NCBI RefSeq assembly: GCF_000801105.2
Contig: NC_079514.1
Span: forward strand, 23,538,293-23,602,292
Reading direction: 5' to 3'
DNA length: 64,000 bases
Source of the DNA: Raphanus sativus
Lineage: Eukaryota > Streptophyta > Magnoliopsida > Brassicales > Brassicaceae
The notes beneath the pieces are model-generated. The model saw only the letters and a program-made list of their open reading frames with translations, did not search any database and was not told the origin of the DNA. Positions 12,207 to 21,699 of this stretch are shown piece by piece (position 1 is the stretch's first letter; every line of letters begins with the position of its first letter). The position numbers were made by a program, and so were the translations under genes.

Positions 12207-13271
12207 TGCGTGTTAAGAAAATGGTTATGAAGGACTCAGTTGAAGAGATGTTTCCTCAATGGCCAGGTGAAGCTGACGATCCACAACTCGTTAACTTGAT
12301 AACAGACATACATGCAGGTAGATTTGTTAGAGGTTTTTGGGAAGTGAATGAGCATGAGGAGAAGAAAAAATATGAGGGTGGAGTTTTGACAGAAGCTGAG
12401 CCACCCACTAAGAAGCAGAAGAAAGTTAAGAAACAGAAGGAAGTGAACAAAAGTGAGGGTGAAGCTGCTCAAATCAACCGGGGCTTCTAGCTCAGTTGGT
12501 AAAGGGTTCACAGCTGTGAGTTCCGCCACCTGGGTTCGAATCCCGGCCACTGGGGAAATAACATTTCGGCATCGCCAGGGACAGAGGACCGACATGTGGC
12601 AACACATGACTAGTCTGGACCACTTCTGTGGGGCCAGGATACCTCTGTATAATTCAAAAAAAAAAAGAAGCTGCTCAAACGGGAAAGAGTTTTAGCGAAA
12701 AGGAAGGTAGGGAAGATTTGGAGTACAATGCGGCTCTAAGAAGCATAATGAGTACTCTGGATAATATTTCCAGAAACTTTGATCAATATGGAGTTCGATT
12801 TACCGCGATTGACTCGCGGTTAAATGCCTACAATTCCAGAAGACCATTGATGATATAGTGAAAGCATTAGTGGATGAGCGTCTGAAAGTTCACGGGGTAG
12901 GGGAAATCTTCATTGGTAACTACCCTCTCCCAAAATATTTACCCTCGCCAAAGATTGTACCGTAGAAGTCCGTTAATAGTCCACTAGCAATGGTAGATAA
13001 AACCCCTACTGGTAAAAATCTGGGGGCGAAAAAATTCTTTGGCAGAGCAGGTTGCTAAGGCCAATGCCAAAGGTTCGAGGGCTAAACTGAATTTGCAAGA
13101 TTAAGTTGCTAAAGCTCCCGAGGTGAAAAATAATCTGGTTGAAATTTTTTTGTAATACTGATGTTGATTTCGTTGAGGCTGATGCGAAAGATGCTGATGC
13201 GGAGAAGGATGAGGCTGCTGCAAAACAGGTTGCTGCGAAGAAGGAGTCTGCTGAGTTAAAGAAGGGCGCTG
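12207..13271 (+). pseudogene. DUF1985-type gene fragment (Ulp1/Mutator-associated family), SINE-interrupted
   Basis: An exon opens at 12207 with VRVKKMVMKDSVEEMFPQW and continues through a charged Lys/Glu-rich stretch. This wording is found in the large Brassicaceae family of DUF1985 proteins, which is often carried by Mutator-like elements together with a Ulp1 protease domain. A SINE splits the frame at 12474. The continuation (YNAALRSIMSTLDNISRN) is open to 12858, and excising the SINE plus one target copy (206 bp) puts the two halves back in one frame. After 12858 a low-complexity Lys/Ala-rich part carries several stops. The N-terminus is absent and an Athila LTR cuts the 3' end. The family call comes from recognised phrasing, not a search. 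Confidence 0.6.
12474..12666 (+). mobile_element. tRNA-derived SINE with perfect 13-bp target duplications
   Basis: The head holds RNA polymerase III promoter boxes: an A box (TAGCTCAGTTGG, about 12489) and a B box (GGTTCGAATCC, about 12533), separated as in a tRNA gene. A tRNA-unrelated body and an A-rich tail (from about 12656) follow. The flanks are identical: gaagctgctcaaa at 12461-12473 and 12667-12679. The layout fits Brassicaceae SINEs, which move with LINE enzymes. It is not a functional tRNA because the 3' half cannot form an acceptor stem with the 5' end. Confidence 0.92.
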
Positions 13272-14624
13272 TGATATACCATGGATTTCACCCATTTTCT
13301 ACCATGGTATAATGGTATTTTTACTATATAACTAATGTGTTTTCTAGCCTGTTAGGTATGTTTTCAGGTTCAGGAGTGTTTCGTGATAAAGTGATGCTTT
13401 TGCAGCATTTTGGAGTACAAGAGATAATACACCCGAGTTGACCATTTAAGACCAAGTCGGAAGTCAACATTCAGAGAAGAATCGATCGATACTCATCCAG
13501 AGTTGTCGATCGATGTAGCTGTGAAGATCCGCGTACTAGAAGATTATAATCGATCGATACACATCTAGTGTTGTTGATCGATAGCGAGGACGAAATGGTT
13601 TAGCCGACTACTTCACCAAGACTTCACCAAATTACGAGATTGCCCCTGACGAGTTTTTAACCTAATGGAAATGCTTAAATACCCTGCTAAGTGTTTTTGA
13701 CGAAAAGCAAGCTTTTGCAACCAGAGAGAAAAGCAAGCAGAGAGTGCGAGAGAAAGCTAGAGTTTTATTTGTTTTGAGAGATTGGAGAGATCATTGAGAG
13801 ATTTGTGATTGAACTCCATTTGTTTTCTATTCTCTATCTAATGCAATTTCTTTACCTATCTTGTGTTATGAATTGCTTAGCTATGTCTGAGTAGTCTACT
13901 TGTTAGATCTAGGGTTTAAATAGGTTTGTGGGATTAGCCCCAAACTATATTTGCTAAGTTGTGATATTCATCAAATAGATTGCACCCTATGCTTCTTCTA
14001 GAGTAGCTAACTAGAACACAGATCGCTAGGATCCTTATATCTTGAATTATCTGTTTGAACTAGTTGTCTACTGAGAGAAGAGATAACCGCCCTCTTTGAG
14101 ACCTAGTGTTCATTATCGGCTCGCGCCTAGGAATTTCTAGAAGCCATCGATCGATATCCCAACTGGACAATCGATCGGCACTGCGAAAGGTGTATCGCTC
14201 GATATCGCTAAAAGATATCGATCGACTCTTTTTCTGGTCAACAGACGATAGTTGAGATCAGAGATCTAGTTATTTAACCAGTGAGAAATCACTGAGTGTT
14301 AAGCGGCTGAGTTCTTTAATATCATGCAAACAACTTATTAGGCATTTATATATATTCTAATCTCCATTCCTGAATAATAGCCCTATGTCTAGCACTCTTC
14401 ATTATCATTTAAACAACCATCATATTGTTAGTTAGAGCAACTACCTTGCTCATTTTAGGATTGTCATTTATATTTCCATCATAAAAGCCAACTTCACCTA
14501 GAATTGATTAATTGATTAGATTTAATTGGTTCTCTAGCTCCTCGTGATTTGATCCCTAAGTACTACAGCTGAAGCTCTTATTTGAGAGAGTAAGACACTC
14601 ATTAGGGTAATTTGAGCTGTATCA
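13272..14624 (+). repeat. Athila-type LTR (5' LTR of a plus-strand copy)
   Basis: A 1353-bp block starts TGATATACCATGG, ends in GTATCA, and is followed two bases later by an Athila-type primer site. It is the same family as the LTRs at 35001-36298 and 43132-44494 (inverted there). It holds TCGATCGA or close variants at 13482, 13506, 13550, 13574, 14147, 14171, 14195 and 14218, mostly 24 bp apart. Confidence 0.9.
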
Positions 14625-14626
14625 AA

Positions 14627-14646
14627 TTTGGCGCCGTTGACGGGGA
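14627..14646 (+). other. Athila primer-binding site
   Basis: TTTGGCGCCGTTGACGGGGA, one base different from the copy at 43110-43129 (minus). This is the primer site typical of Athila elements, usually assigned to tRNA-Asp. Confidence 0.85.
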
Positions 14647-14736
14647 GCTTTGATCGCCATTAGATTTAATTTTATCAAAATTAGGTTTTTCTTTTTTCTT
14701 TTTTCTGATTAAAATTTTTCTTGTCTTTTCAGGTAC

Positions 14737-14901
14737 ATGCCCAGCAGTACCAGAAGCAATAAGGGAAATCAACTACTATTCTCAGAAGATCCTGAACACT
14801 TGGAACATTCAATCCGCAAAGACCTATGCTCCGCAATACCGTCGACTGATATTCATGTTCAACCGTCGACCGATACTCAGACACCACCGTCGACCGATAC
14901 T
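14737..14901 (+). pseudogene. Athila-like gag, first 55 codons only
   Basis: Opens MPSSTRSNKGNQLLFSEDPE, almost identical to the gag start at 43018 on the minus strand. It contains three eight-residue repeats (PSTDIHVQ, PSTDTQTP, PSTDT) whose TCG codons start at 14842, 14866 and 14890, exactly 24 bp apart. The frame is cut at 14901 where the LTR of another element was inserted. Confidence 0.85.
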
Positions 14902-15736
14902 TGTGGGAACCGAAATTCGCACCGTCAATATTTTGTATATTTTAGGAAAGTAGGAAAACACTAATTTCCCAGAGGTCCCGGATTTCTGAGAAACCACACG
15001 TCAAGCAATCAGAACACGACAATAACGGAAAATAAAATATAAATTGTAAAAAAAGAGCAAGAAGGATTTTTATTCTGAATCTGCGTATGAGCGTAACAAC
15101 AACAGGATAACGTGCTTCGGCTACGAGAGCTGTCGGCGAGATCCTAGTTCTAATACCCGAAGGTGGCTAAACCTAATTGACTCGGAGCTCGAAAAACAAA
15201 AACGGAAAGTTGCCTAAAATGCTCTTAGTGCTAAGTTGCTTTGGAAAAAGTGATCCCTCTATGCCTCTCGCCTTGAACTCCTTATATACTCCCTCCAAGG
15301 TCGGTTTACGCTTCCCCCTTTTGCACTTAAGCCGTCATAGTAGAAAAAATGGGAATATTCCATTTTTTCCGATCTTCATGATTATATGCGGAAAGTTTCC
15401 ATTTTTTCCGTGGAAACTGATGCTTATCCTCCAAGCATAAACCGTCATAAGGTTTATGGGTTTTTTAAGAAATCGTAAGTGGGCCTCGAATCAAGTTTAG
15501 GACCCCTTTGGGCCGTATTTTTGATTTGAGACGTTTTTACGATTTCTCCGATAAAGTTAAGTTCCGCGGTTTTATCGTAAACCAAACGGACGAACCCATT
15601 TGATTGAGAGACCAAGAAACGGTTAGTCGCGAGTTACGGAGAACGGCTATACGGATAGTCGAGAATGCATAGTTTTACGTCGTATCGTCGTTTCAGAAGA
15701 CTTTGGACGTTTCGGAGAATGATCGATATACGAACG

Positions 15737-15928
15737 CTCGATCGCTATAGCGACCGAGATCTATCCGCAGCTCGGTCGCTATAGCGACCGAGCTCTGTTC
15801 GGAGCTTGGTCGCTATAGCGACCGAGCTGTAATCGAAGCTCGGTCGCTATAGCGACCGAGCGTGATCTTGTGATCCGTTCGCTATAGCAACCGAGCTCTT
15901 GTTCGTGACCCGATTGCCATCGCGATCG
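15737..15928. repeat. 34-bp tandem array, each unit with a 22-bp palindrome
   Basis: Five clear units start at 15737, 15771, 15805, 15839 and about 15874, with a degenerate sixth near 15906. Each is centred on the self-complementary core GGTCGCTATAGCGACC flanked by CTC/GAG, which extends the palindrome to 22 bp. The linkers of about 12 bp vary. It lies within the LTR. Confidence 0.88.
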
Positions 15929-16059
15929 GGTTTGTGCCGTGGACTGAGGTCCGTTGTCCGAGAGTTTGAGACCATCGCGAAGCTACGATTCTCTTAGGAT
16001 GCTTGTTTGCGGATGTTCGGACCTTTAATAACAATTTTCCGTTTGTTTTAAGACATCGT

Positions 16060-16215
16060 TACTTTCTTAAATCGTTGATTTCTCAAGTCGTTGATTAAGA
16101 ATTCGCTAATTTCTTAAGCCGTTGTTTAAGAAATCGTTGATTTCTTAAGTCGTTAATTAAGAAATCGTTGATTTTTTAAATCGTTGATTAAGAAATCGTC
16201 GTTTTAAAGAATCGT
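16060..16215. repeat. Second LTR array of TTAAGAAATCGTTGATT-like units
   Basis: About eight short imperfect units built from tcgttgatt and ttaagaaa alternate in direct and near-inverted form. It is still inside the LTR and AT-rich, in contrast to the GC-rich array 130 bp upstream. Confidence 0.65.
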
Positions 16216-16476
16216 TGTCTTAACACAAGTTTTTTCCGCAAATTTTTCGTATAAGTTTTTCCTTTCCGGAAAACGTAAAAAATTCTTAAGTAAATAATTT
16301 TTAACGGAAATTTGGATGCCGACTTTGCCTTGTCCGATTTCGACCCCAACAGTTAGTCCCCCAGTGCAGTAGAATCGTGGGTTGACGAGATTCTGTCGTA
16401 TGGTTTGGCGAGTTTAGGCGAGTTTTTAGGCCAAGTTGGTATCCAAAAGTCCGAACTTGAATAGTAAATCCTGATG

Positions 16477-16486
16477 TTTATAAAAG
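16477..16486 (+). promoter_or_regulatory. TATA box for the antisense gene of the Tat-like element
   Basis: TTTATAAAAG lies 112 bp before the ATG at 16589 and just outside the LTR. A pyrimidine-rich leader follows at the distance expected of a plant core promoter. It points away from the LTR, opposite to the element's own transcription. Confidence 0.5.
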
Positions 16487-16588
16487 AGGGGGTAACTCTT
16501 TCATTTTTACTCACTCATCTTTCATAAGACTTTCTTTGAAGAATCCTTTCAAAAAAATTTTCTTTAGAAAGAAAATCCTTCACCAAAA

Positions 16589-17347
16589 ATGTCAAAGTTG
16601 TTTAGAAGCGGAAAGAAGTCTTCTGAAAAAAAGACTCACGTGACTTCTTCTCCCTATTGCAATCAGGATGAAGAGCTCCTTGTCCCGAAAGCCGAGTTCG
16701 AGTTTCCTCCGAATGCGGCTGAATGTGATGTGTATTGGAAAGCAAGCAGTGATCGTATCAAACGTCCTGGGGAAGAAAAGTTTCCGATCTCACGATCTCG
16801 GAAAGCGGGGGCCCACCTACCGAGCAAGACCACCGACGTTTTCCTCGAGACGATTCGGAAGTTTGCTGGACTTCCGGATGCGGTTGAGTTCCGGATTCCT
16901 GAGTGCGGCGAAAACGCCGACCACCCTCCGGAAGGCTACTTCACGTGCTACGAGGCTGTTTTGATGCGTTGCCGTCTTTGGTTTCCGATCCCCGAGATTA
17001 TTGTCCGTGTACTGGACTGTTTTCAGGTTTCTTTAAACCAACTGAGCCCTACGAGTTTCGAGATCCTTATCGGTCTCGTAATTCTGAGTCACGAGCGCGG
17101 CTTATCCCTTACCACCGACCATTTTGAGGCACTTCTGCGGGTGCAATACAACCAGGAGTCGGCCTCCTGGCGACTGACTCCTCGTACCATGATGCTGGTA
17201 GTCAGGGGAACTGTTTCCAATTTTAACAATTGGAAACAATTTTTCTTCTACGTCCAACTCAACGATTCGTCCGTCGAGGAGGAGTTCATTCCGATGTTCC
17301 GGACAGTTCTGAATTTATGTTTCCTCATGGAGTCCGGGGATTTATGA
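16589..17347 (+). CDS. Antisense accessory protein of a Tat-like element (putative gypsy-type transposon domain)
   Basis: An open frame of 252 codons starts MSKLFRSGKK. A basic N-terminus is followed by an all-helical-looking core (FPIPEIIVRVLDCFQVSLNQ and LSHERGLSLTTDHFEALL). This wording is that of the domain called putative gypsy-type transposon (PF04195), found in plant proteins inside Ty3/gypsy elements; its function is unknown. The gene runs opposite to the element inferred from the LTR and polypurine tract and has its own TATA box. The natural protein should continue with a coiled-coil half, as seen at 50529-52003 on the minus strand. Here it ends at a TGA created by an 84-bp duplication and insertion. 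Confidence 0.75.
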   Translation: MSKLFRSGKKSSEKKTHVTSSPYCNQDEELLVPKAEFEFPPNAAECDVYWKASSDRIKRPGEEKFPISRSRKAGAHLPSKTTDVFLETIRKFAGLPDAVEFRIPECGENADHPPEGYFTCYEAVLMRCRLWFPIPEIIVRVLDCFQVSLNQLSPTSFEILIGLVILSHERGLSLTTDHFEALLRVQYNQESASWRLTPRTMMLVVRGTVSNFNNWKQFFFYVQLNDSSVEEEFIPMFRTVLNLCFLMESGDL

Positions 17348-17426
17348 TATAAACTTTTTGATACAAACTTTTTGATACAAACTTTTTGATACATAAATTT
17401 ATGTTTCCTCATGGAGTCCGGGGATT
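17312..17426 (+). repeat. 31-bp duplication flanking three 14-bp repeats
   Basis: A 31-bp block (starting aatttatgtttcctcatgg) occurs at 17312-17342 and again at 17396-17426. Between them lie three copies of aaactttttgatac (about 17351-17392). The second copy carries the original coding sequence onward. The structure looks like filler DNA from repair of a double-strand break. Confidence 0.85.
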
Positions 17427-17829
17427 CTATCAGTAAGAGGAGGAATCTCTCTGCCTAGGCCAGGTATGGATCACGCTAATGGTTGGTTTTAAGATTTTGA
17501 GATTAAATTTTGAAATTAACTAAATTTTTTGAATTTTAATTTAAGATTTAAAACTAAAGTACGATAATGTAGGAGTGTTGAATACAATATGTTAGTGTTT
17601 ATATTTATAATTTGGAGTATAAGGTTTATGTGTAAAGTTTAGGGTATAAAGTGTAACTAAAGATATAAGGTTTGTGTTTTGGAAATTAAAGATTAAGTAA
17701 AAGGAATAACTTTGAGTTTAAGTATTTGATTTCTGATTATGGTATGAACAGATTATAGTTTTAAGGTTTATGTTTAGAGTTTAGAGATTAGAGTTTAAAC
17801 ATGTTTAGGGTTAAAGATTTCAAAGATTA

Positions 17830-18094
17830 GAAATTGATTTTTAATAGCAGTTCTCAAAACAATGCTATCTGAATGTGCTATCGAAAAAAGATAATTTTTG
17901 TAATGTTTTGGCGCGTGTCTACTTTACGCTTAAATATTGGCAGTATTAGTGATTTTATCTTCCCGCTTACTAATTTTACACGACAGCGTTAAAAAACTGC
18001 TATTAATCTAAATCCTTTTTTATTTTATTTTTCATAGCAGTTCGGAAAACAAAGTTATCATACTGTGCTATCAATACCACTTTTTCTTGTAGTG
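17830..18094 (-). mobile_element. CACTA (En/Spm) transposon terminus
   Basis: The minus strand starts at 18094 with CACTACAAGAAAAAG, the canonical CACTA end. Subterminal motifs follow in both orientations, such as GTGCTATC, TAGCAGTT and AAAACAAAG/TG. No matching CACTACAAGAAA end was found on the plus strand upstream, so this is a single end of a truncated or distant element. The stretch 17430-17830 is AT-rich with degenerate ttagggttta-like runs and may be its interior. Confidence 0.75.
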
Positions 18095-18119
18095 TATATA
18101 TATTATACTACCCTTTTTT

Positions 18120-18760
18120 CCTTTCCTCTTTCATTTTAATGTGCATATCGTGTGATTTACATTCTTTGAACAATTGATTGCGAAATTTCTATTTGCAGCA
18201 TTGCAACGAATGTTGAGATTGAGTTGCCTTACCAGCTGATGCATCTAACCCCACCGTTAGGACATCTCTAGGGTCTGCTTCTTATGCTCCTGAAAAAGAT
18301 GCATTGGTCTGGAAAATCAAATCTTTCCCCGGGAACAAGGTATAGTGGATTCTTTTTCCCTTAATCCAGTTGAAACCAGCCATCTAACTTCTAGAAAAAC
18401 AATATATGAGTACATGTTGAGGGCAGAGTTCCATCTTCCCAGTATAACTGCAGAAGAAGCAACACCTGAGAGAAAAGCTCCTATCTGTGTCAAGTTCGAG
18501 ATCCCTTATTTCACTGTCTCAGGGATTCAGGTAAGCTTGCCCCCCTTGATAGTATTTTATCTCCAAATATTCTAAACGTAAAGCCCTCCCAATGTCTAAA
18601 CTGCCTCTTCCATAACTGATTGAACTTTCATGTATATATGCTGTTTTATGGTGAAGGTTCAGTACCTAAAGATTATCGAGAAGAGCGGGTACCAAGCACT
18701 TCCATGGGTGAGATACATAACCATGGCTGGTTAGTACGAACTAAGACTCGTGTAAGGCTC
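18120..18760 (+). pseudogene. Fragment of an AP-1 clathrin adaptor mu-subunit gene, introns retained
   Basis: Three exon pieces match the C-terminal mu-homology domain of plant AP-1 mu-adaptin, which selects cargo at the trans-Golgi network. The first (about 18199-18339) gives ATNVEIELP then, after a frameshift, SYAPEKDALVWKIKSFPGNK. The second (about 18411-18528) gives YMLRAEFHLPSITAEEATPE. The third (about 18657-18754) gives VQYLKIIEKSGYQALPWVRY and YELRLV. Introns between them keep GT and AG ends, so the piece was copied as DNA, not from mRNA. The upstream exons are absent and nothing downstream belongs to the gene. It begins close to the CACTA end, which suggests transposon-linked transfer, though it lies outside that end. 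Confidence 0.82.
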
Positions 18761-19147
18761 ATTAAGTTTTTCATCTTTTATGCCAATTGTGGATTCCCAC
18801 ATTCCTCTAGGGAATCAATGAAACGGAACAACACATGACAAACTTACAGAAAACAAATCGTTTTGAAACCTTTTTAGCGAATCAAATCTACCTTTAATTT
18901 GATTTAGTAGCCATATTCTTGTGAATTTATCTTTATGGTGTATATTTTTTTTACTTTACATACGGCTCTTTGTAGCTTTTTACGACATGGTTCCTTCTGT
19001 TTTTTCATTCCAGCTACATTCCGCCTTTGTTCTGTTGTTCGATCAATGTTAAATGATGAGGTTGTGGTATTTTGCTTTTGAAGCATATGTTATCTTATTT
19101 TGTCAAAATTTATATAATTACAATATACGAAAAAAACAAAGGTTATA

Positions 19148-19841
19148 TCAAATTTTGTTTCTTTTTGGAGCAAACATCAGCAAGGTCAAGTCCTTCAGAA
19201 ATTTGCACTCTAATATAATCACCTTAGAGACGCTCGAGAAGCATGTGGTCCTCGGATTGTGTAGAGGAGAAACCGTCTTGCTTTCCATGCATATCGTTCC
19301 CATCTTTATCTCAGAGATACTGCACCACACAATGTTGAATTCACGTAGATTGTCCATAGTTACTGGAAGTGAGATTCCAGCTGATTGAAAAAGCATACCT
19401 CTGATGGTTAGATGACTTGTTGCACACGACAACCTATGAAAGCTCAAAAATTGTGCCAAACCTGGTGGAAGATCGATCTCTATGGTTAATATTTCTAAAT
19501 ATTCCAAAGTTTGCAACTCCTCCAGTATATTGCAGTCCAACGAAAAACAAGAACGAGATAGATTCAATATCTTCAAGTTATACAGACTTGATAATATCCC
19601 ATCAATATTTGAAAGGTTATATGTCTCCTCAAAATCCAACTGAATTAGCATTTTCAACTCTTGACTACTCCTAGGCAAATGACGTATACTTGTATATGAC
19701 AAGTTGAAATATTGCAAGTTAACTAGTTGTGATATTCCATCCGGAAATTCAAAAAGATTTCCATTATATGATAGATCCAAAACAATTAGCCTTGGCATAG
19801 ATCTGAAGTAAAGTTGCCAAATTCGCTTTGGGAGTAAAGCT
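19148..19841 (-). pseudogene. CC-NBS-LRR resistance gene, LRR part
   Basis: On the minus strand the frame enters at 19841 with ALLPKRIWQLYFRSMPRLIV and runs through several leucine-rich repeats (VLDLSYN, LPRSSQELKMLIQLDFEE, LKILNLSRS). It breaks near 19165 after LMFAP, where homology stops. The wording is that of RPS5/RPS2-type intracellular immune receptors. Its NB-ARC half continues at 25938-26640 on the other side of a copia element, so both pieces are one gene split by insertion. Confidence 0.88.
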
Positions 19842-20603
19842 CGTAAGAAATATTTATATGAATGTATATGAATGATACATTAATTTTTCTTTTCCATAAT
19901 ATGGTCTTATGTTAATCTTTTTCTTATTGAAATTGTTAAACCATAATGGCACTTGGTAACCAATAAAATGGTAACTAAAGGAGTCTAATTTCTTAATGAC
20001 TTAACTAATGGACAAGTGATTCGTATTCTAGAAGTAATCTCACATTGTGACTCATGAAAACATGTGTCAATGTAAGAAGACATTTGAATTAAGTTCAATG
20101 CATCAAAGGAAAACAAGTTCAATGTATAAATGAACCATTCTAGAAGTATGAATCATTTTAGAACTATGAACATTTAGCTTGTCATTACTCAACTTTGATG
20201 GATGGTTGAGATTAGAGGATGAAACTTGCCAAGAAAGTAAGAAAGACTGGTGAGGAAGTAATCAAAACTTGATGAGGAAGCTAGGTCCCTCTCCCCACCT
20301 ATAAATAGTTGGCTTTGGACCATTACAAAACAACATCAAGAAAATCTAAGAGAAACACATGAAGAAAGGTTGTAGGCAAGGGGAGAGAAGATCTAACTCC
20401 AACTTAAAGTTCAAGAGATTATCTTAGGGAGAGAAGGCTTAAGTCCAACTTAAAGATTAAGAGATCATCATCCATGATCAAAATCATTCAAGAAGATTTC
20501 CGCAATGATGAATTGAGGTATTCCGCAAATCCTTCTTGTAGTTCTATTATGTGATTAGTATAGATGTTAAAGATCTTAGGGTTCATGTAAAATCATGTTT
20601 ACA
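19842..20603 (+). repeat. 5' LTR of the copia element
   Basis: The first base pair is CG where the 3' LTR has TG, so the terminus has mutated. It ends GTTTACA. It is about 762 bp, similar throughout to 25181-25937. Confidence 0.93.
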
Positions 20604-20605
20604 TG

Positions 20606-20618
20606 TGGTATCAGAGCC
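20606..20618 (+). other. Copia primer-binding site
   Basis: TGGTATCAGAGCC, an exact complement of the 3' end of initiator tRNA-Met, two bases after the LTR. Confidence 0.92.
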
Positions 20619-21223
20619 AATGGTTATAAACATCTAGCTAATCCGGAAAGTATAATAGATTTTTGATTTAGAGAATTAATGTAGATATATACTTAATTAA
20701 TGAATATAAGATCTTAAATAATGTTTAAGTTTTTCGGTGTTAAAACCAATGAGAGTTTTCAGAAATCTTGAATCATACATTATATGTATGTATCCATTTC
20801 GATCTCTGAAATGAAAATTAATCAATGCATAAATTTTTCTATACATAAATCGTATAGAAATTAAATTAAGTAATTTGTGAATGATTTTTTTATAAAACAA
20901 TATTTTCATAGAAAGAACAAAATTAGAGTTAAAGATATCACCACAGTGACTTAACTCTAAAATGATCTGCGAAATGAAAATTATTGTTCAAATAAGTATT
21001 TGATATTTTGAGTAATAAATAGTTACCCACAGGTAGACTATATACACAAAATACGATCAAATACTTATGGAGTGTTTTTATTGTGTGGATTAAGTATATC
21101 CACATATAGCTTAATTTGGGTAATTCGGTACATGACTCACAATGTTTTTCGAATACTATGATTATTGATGAAAATATGGTTGCTACCCACAAGAGCACCA
21201 TAATTTCTTGACTTAAGTATTCA

Positions 21224-21226
<3 letters not shown>

Positions 21227-21257
<31 letters not shown>
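21227..21257. repeat. (AT)n(GT)n microsatellite
   Basis: A run of AT dinucleotides passes into about eleven GT dinucleotides in the gag-proximal part of the copia element. Confidence 0.9.
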
Positions 21258-21699
21258 TGATTATGTTTTAAAAACCTAATTTAAACTTGTATATCTCAAA
21301 ACTATAAATTTTCTAAAAGATTGTCATATAAAGTCTCGTTTATTCCAGTCCTTACCGGAACCGACTTCTCGGAATGAAAAGAGAAAGTTGAGTTCATATT
21401 AAGAGTACTATACTTGAATTTGACACTCCTTAGTGATGAGTCAAATCCAAAAATAGTATATAGTACATAGGACGAAAATAATTTTCATAAAGCTTAGGTG
21501 AAATGAATAGACTGAAATTATAATCTTAAGACGACAATAATAATAAACAAAAATTTCCTTATGATGGCTGAAAAAGCTAAAAATACCTTACATATATAGA
21601 AGAACGGTTTAAGTTTGCAAACAAATCCATAGTTGGGAAATTTATGGCAAATCTTACAACCATAAAAGAATAATGACATAAGTTCTATGCATGAATATT

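Larger units (their letters stand above)
14902..16351 (-). repeat. Tat-like LTR (3' LTR of a minus-strand element)
   Basis: A 1450-bp block with TG...CA ends (TGTGGGAACC to CCCCAACA). Just inside it, at 16352-16365, the minus strand has a G-rich tract (CTGGGGGACTAAC) directly before TGTTGGGG. That is the polypurine-tract arrangement also seen before the LTR at 52770 (CTGGGGGCAAC then TGTTGGGC). The orientation is therefore minus. It contains two tandem arrays, listed separately. The partner LTR and pol are missing. Confidence 0.7.

Noticed and set aside
12483..12556. A functional tRNA gene
   Set aside because: A and B boxes are present, but the sequence continues as a SINE body with an A-rich tail and target duplications, and no acceptor stem pairs.
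15737..15928. CRISPR-like array (regular repeats with variable linkers)
   Set aside because: Plant nuclear LTR context, 12-bp linkers, palindromic units and no cas genes; it is an LTR tandem repeat.
18345..18838. Two plus-strand genes in the AP-1 region
   Set aside because: The frames run through retained introns; only the exon blocks match mu-adaptin.
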